Part shown: positions 25,313 to 34,154 of the stretch, in pieces
Layout: every line of letters begins with the position of its first letter
Numbering within the stretch: the first letter of the stretch is position 1
DNA from: Paenibacillus sanguinis 2301083 = DSM 16941
GTDB taxonomy: Bacteria; Bacillota; Bacilli; Paenibacillales; Paenibacillaceae
Assembly (NCBI RefSeq): GCF_000374825.1
Contig: NZ_KB895391.1
Span: 1 to 64,000, forward strand
Length of the DNA stretch: 64,000 bases
Direction of reading: 5' to 3'
Notes under the pieces: generated by a model
What the model was told of the DNA's origin: nothing
Seen by the model: the letters and a program-made list of their open reading frames with translations, nothing else
Databases searched by the model: none
Made by a program: the position numbers and the translations under genes

Positions 25313-28030
25313 TTAGGCATGTGCCTGAATCATTTGGCGCAATACCGTTTGCAGGATGCCTCCGTTATGGTAGTAATCCACATCCACCATGCTGTCCAGG
25401 CGGGCAATGACCGGGAAGGTGAACGTTGTTCCATCCTGGCGTGTAGCCGTTACGGTCAGTTCTTCTCCAGGCTTCACTTCGTTGCTAAGTCCGGTAATAT
25501 CGAACGTTTCCGTACCATCAATCGCCAGTGTGCTCCAGCCGGAGCCTTCCTGGAACTGCAAGGGCAATACGCCCATGCCGACCAGGTTGCTGCGGTGAAT
25601 CCGCTCGAAGCTCTCGGCAATGACTGCTTTCACCCCAAGCAAATACGTCCCCTTGGCCGCCCAGTCGCGCGAGCTGCCTGTACCGTATTCCTTACCGGCA
25701 ATGACGATAAGCTCTTGCCCTTCCGCCTGATATTTCATGGACGCGTCATAGATCGACATGACTTCATCCGTTGGCAGATATTTCGTCACTCCGCCTTCGG
25801 TGCCGGGAGCCACTTGATTACGGATACGAATATTAGCGAAGGTTCCCCGCATCATAACCTCATGATTCCCCCGGCGGGAGCCGTAGGAGTTGAAGTCCTT
25901 GCGTTCGACTCCATGGTCGGTCAGATAACTGCCGGCAGGACTGCTTGGCGAAATATTCCCGGCTGGCGAGATATGGTCCGTCGTGACGGAATCACCCAGC
26001 AGGGCCAATACACGGGCATTGCGGATATCTGCAATATCGTGTAATCCGTCGCCAAGCTGCTCAAAGAACGGCGGATTCTGGATATACGTGGAGTTCGCAT
26101 CCCATTCATACAACTCGCCTTGCGGCACGGGAATGGAGTTCCAACGTTCATTTTGCGTAAATACATGCTCGTATTTGGCGCGGAACATTTCCGGGCTTAC
26201 CGAGAGGCCGATGGCAGCCTTAATCTCGGCAGAGGACGGCCAAATGTCCTCCAGATATACAGGCTGATTATCGCGATCATAACCGATAGGATCATGCTGC
26301 AAGTCGATATTCACCGTTCCGGCAAGGGCATAAGCAACGACGAGTGGCGGAGAAGCCAGGTAGTTGGCTTTCACCTGCGCATGGATGCGGCCCTCAAAGT
26401 TCCGGTTACCGGATAATACGGCAGCTACCGTCAAGTCATTGTCCGCAATCGCCGTACTTACCTCGTCCGGCAATGGGCCGGAGTTGCCGATACAAGTGGC
26501 GCAGCCGTAACCGGCGACGTGGAAGCCAAGTGCCTCGAGCGGCTCGATCAGACCGGCCTTATGCAAATACTCGGTCACGACCAGGGAACCTGGCGTCAAG
26601 CTGCTTTTCACGTAACCCGGCTTGGTCAGCCCGCGTTCTACAGCCTTCTTGGCCAAGAGGCCTGCCCCGACCATAACGCTGGGGTTCGAGGTGTTGGTGC
26701 AGCTCGTAATCGCGGCAATAACGACAGCACCGGTGCCGAGCTTGCTGGTGGAGCCGTCAGGATGCTTGATAGGCACCGTCTGTTCGATCTTCTCATCGCT
26801 CAGCCCGTAACCTCCCTTGTCGAGAGGCGTGCGGATAATATTATTAAAGCTTTCCTTCATGGCAGTTAATTCAATACGATCCTGCGGACGTTTGGGTCCG
26901 GCCAGGCTCGGTACCACCGAACCGAGGTCAAGCTCGATCAGGTCAGTGAATTCAGGGTCCGGCGTATCATTGGTGCGGAACATGTCTTGTGCTCTATAGT
27001 AAGCTTCGACGAGCGCGATTTGTTCCTCGGAACGGCCGGTGCCGCGCAGGTAAGCGAGGGTCTCGCTATCTACCGGGAAGTAGCCGATGGTCGCCCCGTA
27101 TTCCGGCGCCATATTGGCTACGGTGGCGCGGTCAGCCAGACTAATGTTGGCCAGTCCCGGGCCGTAGAACTCGACGAATTTGCCGACAACGCCTTTCTTG
27201 CGGAGCATTTGCGTCACTGTGAGAGCAAGGTCAGTTGCCGTTGCGCCTTCAGCCAGGCTGCCAGTCAGCTTAAAGCCGATGACTTCCGGTGCAACAAAAT
27301 ACAACGGTTGCCCCAACATACCTGCTTCTGCTTCGATACCGCCTACGCCCCAGCCAACGACCCCAAGGCCGTTAATCATCGTCGTATGCGAATCAGTTCC
27401 TACGAGAGAATCAGGGAATACCACAGTTTCTCCGTCTACCGTTTTCGTTGCAGCAACCGAAGCCAGATATTCCAGGTTCACCTGATGGACGATCCCGGTG
27501 GCCGGAGGTACGGCGCGGAAATTATCAAAGGCCGTTTGCGCCCAGCGCAAGAAGCGGTAACGTTCCTCGTTGCGTTCAAATTCCACGTTCATGTTGTACT
27601 CAAGCGCATCCGGCGAGCCAAACGCGTCCACCATAACGGAGTGGTCGATGACGAGATCAACGGGCACCAGCGGATTGATCTGCTTGGGATCGCCGCCGGC
27701 TTTCTTCACGGTGTCGCGCATGGCGGCAAGGTCAACAACGACCGGAACGCCGGTAAAGTCTTGCAATACGATACGAGCGGGAATAAACGGGATCTCTTTG
27801 TTCTCATCGCGGCCCTCGCTCCAACCGGCGATTTGCTTCACATGTTCTTGGGTGATGGCTCTGCCGTCATATTGGCGAACAGCAGCTTCAAGCAATACCT
27901 TAATCGAGAATGGCAGCTTGGCGATATTGCCAAGCCCTTGTTGTTCGAGGGCCCGCAGATCGAAGTAACGGTAGCTCTTACCGCCGACTTCCAGCGTGCG
28001 GGCTGCGGAGAAAAAATCACGAACTGACAT
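25313..28030 (-). CDS. acnA: Aconitate hydratase A
   Basis: 905 residues, standard length for AcnA/CitB. Interconverts citrate and isocitrate through a [4Fe-4S] cluster in the TCA cycle; family members can also bind RNA when the cluster is lost. Cluster cysteines: [13 protein letters not shown] and [13 protein letters not shown]. Substrate motifs include [27 protein letters not shown] and [15 protein letters not shown]. The ATG at 28030 follows AAGGAGG by 7 nt. It is monocistronic, with its own promoter and a palindrome in the leader. Confidence 0.97.
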   Translation of the reverse strand: MSVRDFFSAARTLEVGGKSYRYFDLRALEQQGLGNIAKLPFSIKVLLEAAVRQYDGRAITQEHVKQIAGWSEGRDENKEIPFIPARIVLQDFTGVPVVVDLAAMRDTVKKAGGDPKQINPLVPVDLVIDHSVMVDAFGSPDALEYNMNVEFERNEERYRFLRWAQTAFDNFRAVPPATGIVHQVNLEYLASVAATKTVDGETVVFPDSLVGTDSHTTMINGLGVVGWGVGGIEAEAGMLGQPLYFVAPEVIGFKLTGSLAEGATATDLALTVTQMLRKKGVVGKFVEFYGPGLANISLADRATVANMAPEYGATIGYFPVDSETLAYLRGTGRSEEQIALVEAYYRAQDMFRTNDTPDPEFTDLIELDLGSVVPSLAGPKRPQDRIELTAMKESFNNIIRTPLDKGGYGLSDEKIEQTVPIKHPDGSTSKLGTGAVVIAAITSCTNTSNPSVMVGAGLLAKKAVERGLTKPGYVKSSLTPGSLVVTEYLHKAGLIEPLEALGFHVAGYGCATCIGNSGPLPDEVSTAIADNDLTVAAVLSGNRNFEGRIHAQVKANYLASPPLVVAYALAGTVNIDLQHDPIGYDRDNQPVYLEDIWPSSAEIKAAIGLSVSPEMFRAKYEHVFTQNERWNSIPVPQGELYEWDANSTYIQNPPFFEQLGDGLHDIADIRNARVLALLGDSVTTDHISPAGNISPSSPAGSYLTDHGVERKDFNSYGSRRGNHEVMMRGTFANIRIRNQVAPGTEGGVTKYLPTDEVMSIYDASMKYQAEGQELIVIAGKEYGTGSSRDWAAKGTYLLGVKAVIAESFERIHRSNLVGMGVLPLQFQEGSGWSTLAIDGTETFDITGLSNEVKPGEELTVTATRQDGTTFTFPVIARLDSMVDVDYYHNGGILQTVLRQMIQAHA

Positions 28031-28044
28031 GGATGAACCTCCTT

Positions 28045-28061
28045 GTTTCATTAGGTGAAAC
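28045..28061. promoter_or_regulatory. Palindromic operator-like site GTTTCA-N5-TGAAAC (acnA copy)
   Basis: GTTTCA TTAGG TGAAAC, 15 of 17 bases identical to the site before the iclR-type gene, with the same arms and spacer length. It lies at about +20 to +36 of the predicted acnA transcript and ends 3 nt before the AAGGAGG ribosome-binding site, so binding there, or RNA folding, would lower expression. Confidence 0.65.
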
Positions 28062-28086
28062 TATATTTCATAAATTATTTATTTTA

Positions 28087-28115
28087 AGTATACCTTTCCT
28101 TACGTTGCGAGTAAA
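28087..28115 (-). promoter_or_regulatory. Sigma-A promoter of acnA
   Basis: On the minus strand TTTACT (28115-28110), 17-nt spacer, TATACT (28092-28087). Transcription should start near 28080, giving a leader of about 50 nt that includes the palindrome. Confidence 0.75.
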
Positions 28116-28259
28116 GAACTTTTTGCCCTAGAAAAAGCTGGTTAATGCCCATTCCATAAGGATGTAGAGGCTTTCAGAGCGGCGCGGAAGCGAACATACT
28201 TGCCTGTGAAGGCACATACACATATAGATGAAAGTAATCCGGAACGAGGGGGCGAAGGT

Positions 28260-29270
28260 GTGGCGGACGATTGGAAAAAGACGTTGTCGGTGTACGTGAA
28301 TGAGCAGAATCAGGATGAGGTGGATTATCGCGCATCCGGTGGAGGGAGCGTCGTGACCGATGTCGATCATTTGCTGCACCGCGGAGAGCGGAAGCGCAAG
28401 CTGCAGGCTTGGTATCATGCACGCAGAGCAGTCCCGCTCCGCTGCGAAACCCGAGCGAAATTGATTCGTGAAATCGAGAAGCGTGCAGGAGAGATCGAGG
28501 TGGATCTGCAGCTGATGCGGAAAATACACTATGAAAAGGGCGGTGCCCGTCATCAGGAGGAACGCATCGACCGGCAGCGTCTGACGTTGCAGCAGGATGG
28601 CCTGGGCTGGACAATCTCGCGGGTTGAACAGCCGGTTCCTGAACGTCACCCGGATTTTGTGCTGCCACCCACCGGAGCTGGCGCTCATTCCGAGCGGAGT
28701 GAGGTTTTGCCCCGGCCGTTCCTCAACCGCAGCGTTCTGGGGGAGGGGGGAGGGGCTTCCCGAAGCAAGCCATATCGCCGGGACGAGGCTGTCCTGTATG
28801 CTGATCGGTGGTGGGATAGCTTTAACCCGGAATTTGCTGCTTTCGAGGTGGACTGCACCAATTATATCTCCCAATGCCTCTTTGCAGGCGGTGCCCCAAT
28901 CAACTATACTGGAAAAAGAGAATCGGGCTGGTGGTACAAAGGTTATATTGGCGGACGGGAAGCCTGGAGCTATAGCTGGTCCGTCTCCAATGCCCTGGAA
29001 CGCCACCTGGCACAGAGTCAGACCGGACTTCGCGCGGAAGCGCTGGAGCGTCCGGAGCAGTTGCAACTGGGAGACGTCATTTTTTATGATTGGGATGGCA
29101 GTGGCGCGTATCAGCACAGCACGATGGTGACGGCGTTCGATGCCGGTGGCATGCCGCTGGTGAACGCCCATACGACGCCAAGCAAGCACCGCTATTGGGA
29201 CTATCAGGATTCCTATGCCTGGACGGACCGGACGGTGTATCGTTTCTTTCATATCATTGACCATTTCTAG
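28260..29270 (+). CDS. Amidase-domain protein with basic helical N-terminus
   Basis: 336 residues from the chosen GTG (a frame from 28200 adds 20). The C-terminal ~170 residues form a papain-like amidase domain of the Amidase_6 kind: catalytic Cys in FEVDCTNYISQCLFAGG, His in GAYQHSTMVTAF, and a closing VNAHTTPSKHRYWDY. The N-terminal half is rich in Arg and Glu (HRGERKRKLQAWYHARRA; REIEKRAGEIEVDL) and likely helical. No signal peptide is visible, so the target and compartment are unclear. GAGGGGGCGAAG before GTG supports the start. It lies divergent from acnA, with no partner gene. Confidence 0.75.
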   Translation: MADDWKKTLSVYVNEQNQDEVDYRASGGGSVVTDVDHLLHRGERKRKLQAWYHARRAVPLRCETRAKLIREIEKRAGEIEVDLQLMRKIHYEKGGARHQEERIDRQRLTLQQDGLGWTISRVEQPVPERHPDFVLPPTGAGAHSERSEVLPRPFLNRSVLGEGGGASRSKPYRRDEAVLYADRWWDSFNPEFAAFEVDCTNYISQCLFAGGAPINYTGKRESGWWYKGYIGGREAWSYSWSVSNALERHLAQSQTGLRAEALERPEQLQLGDVIFYDWDGSGAYQHSTMVTAFDAGGMPLVNAHTTPSKHRYWDYQDSYAWTDRTVYRFFHIIDHF

Positions 29271-29277
29271 AGAGATT

Positions 29278-29446
29278 GTTCAAAAAGTCATCTTTTGATC
29301 ACGAAGTGGATTTCAGAAGTGGATTCGGCGTCGAATCTTGAATTCAGCGAGGGCTTCCGTTGCTCACGTACCCAGTACGTACGCTCCTCTACTCAGTCCC
29401 TAGCTTCATTCAACCTTCCTGGTGCTGAAAACCTGACTTTTTGAAC
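29278..29446. repeat. Miniature inverted-repeat element (13-bp perfect ends)
   Basis: GTTCAAAAAGTCA (29278-29290) is the exact reverse complement of TGACTTTTTGAAC (29434-29446). Inside, GATTC/GAATC hairpins and the pair cttgaattcagcgaggg / ccctagcttcattcaac let the whole 169 bp fold on itself. No ORF is present. Lone ends of the same family occur at 22636-22652 and 33013-33026, so it is a dispersed family. I recall similar elements in other Paenibacillus intergenic DNA, but could not check this. Confidence 0.75.
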
Positions 29447-29522
29447 TTTCATTTAGAATGAAATCCCGATGCTGCACTTTCAGCAGAAGGGCAACTGCAC
29501 AATAAATGAAAAGAGGTTACTC

Positions 29523-30620
29523 ATGGGACAGGACAAATTGACCGTAGGACTTATCTATGGAGGTAAATCGGGAGAGCATGAAGTATCGCTGCAGACCGCA
29601 CTGGCTGTATCACAAGCCTTTGATTATGCGAAATACAACTTGCTTCCTTTTTATATCGACAAGTCAGGGAAATGGAAGGTAGGCAGCAAGCTGTCAGGCC
29701 CATTTACCGAGCTTGCGCAACTTAAGCTGGCGGATGATGCGGGAGATACCGCGGCTGCGATGAGCTTGTTGTTCTCCAAGCTCGCTACGGGTGAATCGAA
29801 GATTGATGTGGCTTTCCCGCTGCTGCATGGTACGAACGGCGAGGATGGCACCATCCAGGGATTATTTGAAATGGCCGACCTTCCTTATGTTGGAGCAGGT
29901 GTGCTGGCTTCCGCCGTAGGAATGGATAAAGTCACTATGAAGAAGTTGTTTGCTGATGCGGGCCTGGCTCAATGCAAATACAGTTATTTCACCGCTACAG
30001 AATGGGAACGCTCCAGTCATGCACTGATCCAGGAGATCGAGGAGAATCTGGGCTACCCTTGCTTCGTCAAGCCGGCTAACCTGGGGTCCAGCGTAGGCAT
30101 CTCCAAGGCAAGAACCCGTGAGGAGCTAGTGGCTTCGGTGGCCTTGGCTTTCCGCTATGACATCAAGGTTATTGTTGAAGAGTTTGTCGATGCCCGTGAG
30201 GTTGAGGTTGGCGTGCTGGGCAATAACGAACCCCTGGCTTCCGTGCCGGGAGAAATTGTGTCTTCTGGTGAGTACTACGATTATCAGGCCAAATATCTGG
30301 ATGGCAAATCACAAATGCTGGTTCCAGCGCAGCTGGACTCGGAGCTTGCCGACCGGATTGGCGAATTGGCCGTCAAAGCGTTCAAGGCTGTTGCATGCAG
30401 CGGCTTGTGCCGGGCCGACTTCTTTGTTCTGAAGTCCGACCAGACCGTGTGGATTAACGAAGTGAACACGATGCCGGGCTTCACTCCATTCAGCATGTAT
30501 CCTTTATTATGGAGAGAGACCGGGGTAGCTTATGAGGTATTATTGGATCGTCTAATTGAGTTAGGTCTGGAACGTCATGCCGCTCGGCAAAATCTCGAAT
30601 TCGAAAGCGGCGTGAACTAG
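29523..30620 (+). CDS. ddl: D-alanine-D-alanine ligase
   Basis: 365 residues, ATP-grasp ligase. Makes D-Ala-D-Ala for peptidoglycan stem peptides in the cytoplasm. Signatures: VGLIYGGKSGEHEVSLQTA at the start, FPLLHGTNGEDGTIQGLFEMADLPYVGAGV, PCFVKPANLGSSVGISKA and WINEVNTMPGFTPFSMYP. The ATG at 29523 is preceded by AAGAGGTT; an in-frame start at 29469 would read from close to the repeat element and has no ribosome-binding site. It heads a rightward run with the small unknown gene, uvsE and fabI. Confidence 0.96.
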   Translation: MGQDKLTVGLIYGGKSGEHEVSLQTALAVSQAFDYAKYNLLPFYIDKSGKWKVGSKLSGPFTELAQLKLADDAGDTAAAMSLLFSKLATGESKIDVAFPLLHGTNGEDGTIQGLFEMADLPYVGAGVLASAVGMDKVTMKKLFADAGLAQCKYSYFTATEWERSSHALIQEIEENLGYPCFVKPANLGSSVGISKARTREELVASVALAFRYDIKVIVEEFVDAREVEVGVLGNNEPLASVPGEIVSSGEYYDYQAKYLDGKSQMLVPAQLDSELADRIGELAVKAFKAVACSGLCRADFFVLKSDQTVWINEVNTMPGFTPFSMYPLLWRETGVAYEVLLDRLIELGLERHAARQNLEFESGVN

Positions 30621-30662
30621 GCGGAATAACCGCCGGGCCGCTTGGAAAGGAAGGTAAGACGT

Positions 30663-30986
30663 ATGGGTTTTCAAACGGAATTCAACTCGGTATGCAAGTT
30701 TAAGAAAGAGCAAGAGCTTTACGAATTGCTGGAATATGGACGTGGCAAGATGCTGAAGGAGGGACTGCGTGTTTTTCCAACAGGTCAGAAGGTAATCGCG
30801 TACACTCCTGACAATAAGGCGGTTGCTATCGTTAAAATCACGGCTTGTGTCGCTGAAATCAACTTCAATGGAGAGGAAGTTACAGCGGTTGAACTGGAGC
30901 TCATTCGTCAATTGACGGAGGAGGAGTCTGCGGTGCAGACGGCTCTGGCCTACGAAATGTTTTTTGGAGATCCCGACAGAGCATGA
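30663..30986 (+). CDS. Small conserved-looking protein of unknown function
   Basis: 107 residues, starting MGFQTEFNSVCKFKKEQEL, with no signal peptide or membrane span. The pattern of short strands (QKVIAYTPDNKAVAIVKIT; EINFNGEEVTAVELELIRQLT) suggests a compact alpha/beta fold. GGAAGG precedes the ATG. Its last codons overlap the uvsE start as ATGA, so the two are translationally coupled, and it is 42 nt after ddl. I cannot assign a family with confidence. Confidence 0.75.
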   Translation: MGFQTEFNSVCKFKKEQELYELLEYGRGKMLKEGLRVFPTGQKVIAYTPDNKAVAIVKITACVAEINFNGEEVTAVELELIRQLTEEESAVQTALAYEMFFGDPDRA

Positions 30987-31984
30987 TCGTGCGCTTTGGT
31001 TATGTAGCTATGTCAACCGTAATTGGGGAAGCATCGCCATCCAAGACGATGACGTTCAAGACCTTTAGCGGACTTGCTGACCGTGAGGCAGCGGTGCGCA
31101 GACTTGAATGGATTGCGGGACAAAATCTGCATAACACCCTGCGTTTGCTGCGTCATAACGTAGGTCATGATATTCGTGTATTTCGCTTTTCTTCAAAGCT
31201 GATTCCGCTGGCGACGCATGAGGCGCTCGCAGACTGGAATCCTTACGAGGCGTTGGCGGAACCATTTGCCCTTCTAGGGGAATATGTCAGGAAGCACGGG
31301 CTGCGGGTTTCTTTTCACCCGGATCATTTTACGATACTGAGCACGCCCCGGCCTGAGGTGCTTCGCTCTTCGCTGCGGGATATGAACCATCATATGGCGA
31401 TGCTGGATGCCATGGGGCTGAACGGCCAGGCGAAGATCAATATTCACGTTGGCGGAGCATACGGGGACAAGCCTTCCGCGGCGGCCCGCTTTCGTGAGAA
31501 CATAACGGCCCTGCCGGAGCCTACGAAGCAGCGCTTGACGTTCGAGAACGACGACAAGACCTTTAATGCTCCGGAAACACTGGAGCTGTGCGAGGCCCTG
31601 GGCATTCCGATGGTGCTGGATATCCACCACCAGGCCGTGAACAACGTTGGCGAGGATTTGCTGGAGCTTTGGCCGCGCATTCAGGCAACCTGGGCTACGC
31701 CCTACGCACAAGCGGACTCACCGTCCGATCAGTCCTTGGCTCCGAAAATCCACGCCTCCAGTCCCAAGAGTGCCAGCGACCCAAGGGCGCACGCCGACCA
31801 TGTTCTCGTGGGGCCTTTGCTGGAGTTCTTGCGTGGCATTGCGTCTCATACAGCTCAAGTTGACGTGATGCTGGAGGCGAAGCTGAAGGACAGCGCATTG
31901 TTCATGTTGATGGAGGACTTGCAGAAGTTTGGCGGAGACGGTGTGGATATACTGGATGGAGCCAGCGTGCTTATTCATCCTTGA
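30983..31984 (+). CDS. uvsE: UV damage endonuclease UvsE
   Basis: 333 residues, TIM-barrel nuclease of the Uve1/UvsE family that nicks DNA 5' of UV photoproducts in an excision route separate from UvrABC. Metal-binding segments are visible: VSFHPDHFTIL, KINIHVGGAYGDK, RLTFENDDKTFNAPE and MVLDIHHQAVNN, with a late VDVMLEAKLKDSAL. The N-terminus MIVRFGYVAMS and LLRHNVGHDIRVFRFSSKLIPL are characteristic. ATGA overlap with the preceding gene. UvsE is common in spore formers. Confidence 0.94.
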   Translation: MIVRFGYVAMSTVIGEASPSKTMTFKTFSGLADREAAVRRLEWIAGQNLHNTLRLLRHNVGHDIRVFRFSSKLIPLATHEALADWNPYEALAEPFALLGEYVRKHGLRVSFHPDHFTILSTPRPEVLRSSLRDMNHHMAMLDAMGLNGQAKINIHVGGAYGDKPSAAARFRENITALPEPTKQRLTFENDDKTFNAPETLELCEALGIPMVLDIHHQAVNNVGEDLLELWPRIQATWATPYAQADSPSDQSLAPKIHASSPKSASDPRAHADHVLVGPLLEFLRGIASHTAQVDVMLEAKLKDSALFMLMEDLQKFGGDGVDILDGASVLIHP

Positions 31985-32064
31985 AAATTGCAAGGAAATA
32001 GGGTAAGTTGGACAAAATGGAACAATTACAATGTATGTGGGTTACAAGATAAAGGAGGATTATC

Positions 32065-32835
32065 ATGGGGGATTTGTTAGCTGGAAAAAATATTGTCGTC
32101 ATGGGCGTGGCCAATGACCGCAGTATCGCTTGGGCTATTGCTCAGAGCTTGTCTGCCCAAGGGGCGCGCCTTGCATTTACATATGAGAGTGAACGTGTAG
32201 AAGGACGGGTGCGCAAGCTGGCCGAAACATTGCCGAATACGCTGGTTCTGCCTTGCAATGTAACGGTAGATAGCGAGATCGATCAATTGGCTGATGCGCT
32301 GCGTACGGAATTTGGTGTATTACACGGTCTGGTGCACAGCATTGCCTTCGCCAAGGCTGAGGATTTGGCCGGCGACTTCGTAGATACCTCTCGCGAGGGC
32401 TTCGGGTTGGCTAACGATATCAGCGTTTATTCGCTGGTGGCTGTGTCGCAGCGGTTGTCGCCGCTGATGACCGAAGGCGGAAGCATTATGACCATGACCT
32501 ACATGGGTTCAGAGCGCGTCATGCGCAACTACAACATGATGGGCGTCGCGAAGGCTGCTTTGGAGGCTTCCGTGCGCTATCTGGCCAATGACCTGGGTCC
32601 CAAAAATATCCGTGTCAATGCGGTTTCAGCCGGACCGATCCGTACGCTTGCAGCAAAAGGAATCAGCGATTTCAATTCGATTCTCAAGCAAGTAGAGGAG
32701 AAGGCTCCGCTGCGCAGAACGACGGAAACAGCAGAGGTAGGCGACACAGCGATGTTCCTGCTCAGCAATCTGTCACGCGGTATTACTGGCGAGGTTATTT
32801 TCGTGGATGGCGGCTACAATATCGTTGGTGCCTGA
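32065..32835 (+). CDS. fabI: Enoyl-ACP reductase FabI
   Basis: 256 residues, short-chain dehydrogenase fold. Reduces trans-2-enoyl-ACP with NAD(P)H in the last step of each fatty-acid elongation cycle; target of triclosan-type inhibitors. NAD-binding start VMGVANDRSIAWAIAQSL, then VHSIAFAKAEDLAG, the catalytic Tyr-x6-Lys in MRNYNMMGVAKAALEASVRY, and SAGPIRTLAAKGI. AAAGGAGG lies 6 nt before ATG. Followed by a strong terminator. Confidence 0.96.
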   Translation: MGDLLAGKNIVVMGVANDRSIAWAIAQSLSAQGARLAFTYESERVEGRVRKLAETLPNTLVLPCNVTVDSEIDQLADALRTEFGVLHGLVHSIAFAKAEDLAGDFVDTSREGFGLANDISVYSLVAVSQRLSPLMTEGGSIMTMTYMGSERVMRNYNMMGVAKAALEASVRYLANDLGPKNIRVNAVSAGPIRTLAAKGISDFNSILKQVEEKAPLRRTTETAEVGDTAMFLLSNLSRGITGEVIFVDGGYNIVGA

Positions 32836-32865
32836 ATCAGGATAAATGGTTGAACATGAATTAAG

Positions 32866-32914
32866 AAGTTCGTTTCCGGCAAGGCCCTTCCTTGCTTTCG
32901 GACACGAACTTTTT
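32866..32914 (+). terminator. Intrinsic terminator after fabI
   Basis: AAGTTCGT (32866-32873) with ACGAACTT (32904-32911) as outer stem, inner GCAAGG/CCTTGC pairs, then a TTTTT tract. Confidence 0.85.
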
Positions 32915-33012
32915 GTTAATAACGGCTATTGTCGCGGGGAAGCGCCCGAATGCGGCTTGAACGGGACGAAGGCTCGCAACTTTGCAGTAGCGTTGGCGTA
33001 TAGTTTTTAAGG

Positions 33013-33026
33013 GGTTGTTCAAAAAG
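33013..33026. repeat. Lone end of the inverted-repeat element family
   Basis: ggttgttcaaaaag matches the terminus of the element at 29278 and, in reverse, 22636-22652. It lies between the fabI terminator and the next gene's ribosome-binding site, so the rest of the element has been lost. Confidence 0.5.
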
Positions 33027-33057
33027 GGATAGATTAACAGTTTACGAGGAAAGTAGA

Positions 33058-33927
33058 GTGAATCGATTGGAATCAAATCTGAAAGTTCCATATGTAGTAG
33101 GAAGTAAAAGCCCCACAGCGGTTGCGATCAACAGTGCCTCAAAGGCCGGGGAATGGATCAAGAGCCGACTGGGCACAATTCATGACCTGAATACGAAGCA
33201 ATCCCCCCATGATCTGGTGACGGATGTGGATAAAGGTGCGGAGGCCATGATCCGCAAGCTGATTTTGACGCATTTTCCGGATCATGCCATCCTTGGAGAG
33301 GAAGGGGTTGCTCCCGGAGCGGCAGCTTCGGCCGCAGCGCTGAGCCAGGCGAGCACATCCGATTATCTGTGGATTGTCGACCCGATGGATGGAACGACCA
33401 ATTTCGTACATGGTTTTCCGTTCTTCTGTGTCTCGATTGCGCTCGCCTATAAGGGCGAGGTCATCATAGGTGTCATCTATGATCCGATGTGCGATGAGAT
33501 GTTTGTAGCGGAGAAGGGCAAGGGGGCTTATCTTCATGGACGGCGTACCCGGGTATCTGCGGAGGCTTCTCTTTCTGACAGCCTGGTCGCTGTAGGCTTT
33601 AACCCGGAGCAGGAATTTGCCTTGCCAATGAATATGCGGGGACTTAATGCCTTATCCGGGAAGGTGCGCAGCTTGCGCGCTTCCGGCTCTGCAGCCCTGC
33701 ATCTGGCTTATGTTGCTGCCGGTCGACTCAGCGGTTATTATGAGGTGGGCCTGAATGTATGGGATGTCGCCGCCGGGGCTTTGATGGTGCAGGAATCGGG
33801 AGGCAAGGTTACTGACACGGCTGGACAGCCTTACCATCTGGGCACGCGTCATTTGATTGCCAGCAATGGCATCATTCATCAGGAGCTGCAGGAGACCATT
33901 CAGGAAGCAGAAGCCACGGGTCTGTAG
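33058..33927 (+). CDS. Inositol-monophosphatase family protein
   Basis: 289 residues. The Mg2+-binding phosphatase motifs are present in order: DLVTDVDKGAEAMI, AILGEEG, IVDPMDGTTNFVHGFPFF and NVWDVAAGALMVQESGG. Members dephosphorylate inositol-1-phosphate, 3'-phosphoadenosine phosphates or related substrates in the cytoplasm; which applies cannot be told. An N-terminal extension of about 30 residues is longer than usual. GTG start with GAGGAAAG 5 nt upstream. Monocistronic. Confidence 0.9.
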   Translation: MNRLESNLKVPYVVGSKSPTAVAINSASKAGEWIKSRLGTIHDLNTKQSPHDLVTDVDKGAEAMIRKLILTHFPDHAILGEEGVAPGAAASAAALSQASTSDYLWIVDPMDGTTNFVHGFPFFCVSIALAYKGEVIIGVIYDPMCDEMFVAEKGKGAYLHGRRTRVSAEASLSDSLVAVGFNPEQEFALPMNMRGLNALSGKVRSLRASGSAALHLAYVAAGRLSGYYEVGLNVWDVAAGALMVQESGGKVTDTAGQPYHLGTRHLIASNGIIHQELQETIQEAEATGL

Positions 33928-33986
33928 CCTGGGGAATAACATAGTCAGCTTCATATTGACCCGTCATAAGCGGGTCAGACGTGGAA

Positions 33987-34022
33987 GGCGGGATTCGTAC
34001 CAAAAGACGGATGCCGCCTTTG
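33987..34022 (+). terminator. Weak terminator-like hairpin
   Basis: ggcgg-ga-ttcgt pairs with acgga-t-gccgcc and is followed by TTTG. A second small stem TGACCCG/CGGGTCA lies just before it (33958-33977). Either could end the phosphatase transcript. Confidence 0.45.
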
Positions 34023-34084
34023 CTATGCATGGAAGGATATCGGTGTCAGGTCAGAGCTGCCAAAGATATGAAAATCCCTCTTGA

Positions 34085-34098
34085 TGAAAGCGTAAACA
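34085..34098 (+). promoter_or_regulatory. Putative cre (CcpA) site
   Basis: TGAAAGCGTAAACA fits the consensus TGNAANCGNNNNCA at every fixed position. It lies just upstream of a TATAAT (34107-34112), i.e. across the -35 region of the GntR-gene promoter, a classic position for catabolite repression. Confidence 0.7.
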
Positions 34099-34123
34099 TT
34101 TGGTAGTATAATTACATATTCTC

Positions 34124-34137
34124 GATTATCGATAATC
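34124..34137. promoter_or_regulatory. Perfect 14-bp palindrome, candidate GntR operator
   Basis: GATTATCGATAATC begins about 12 bp after the TATAAT at 34107-34112, where transcription would start, and ends 4 bp before the AGAGGTG of the GntR-family gene. This suggests autoregulation. Confidence 0.6.
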
Positions 34138-34154
34138 TAAGAGGTGAATGAAGC

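Noticed and set aside
26987-28027. 346-residue ORF antisense to acnA
   Set aside because: Shadow of a strongly conserved gene; no start signal and no recognisable domain.
28128-29264. 378-residue minus-strand ORF opposite the amidase-domain gene
   Set aside because: Longer than the plus-strand gene, but lacks a ribosome-binding site and motifs, whereas the plus-strand frame has a Cys/His amidase core.
29341-29400. Possible tRNA-like or riboswitch fold around ggattcggcgtcgaatc
   Set aside because: The stems belong to the foldback element with 13-bp ends; no tRNA arms, TTC loop or acceptor pairing.
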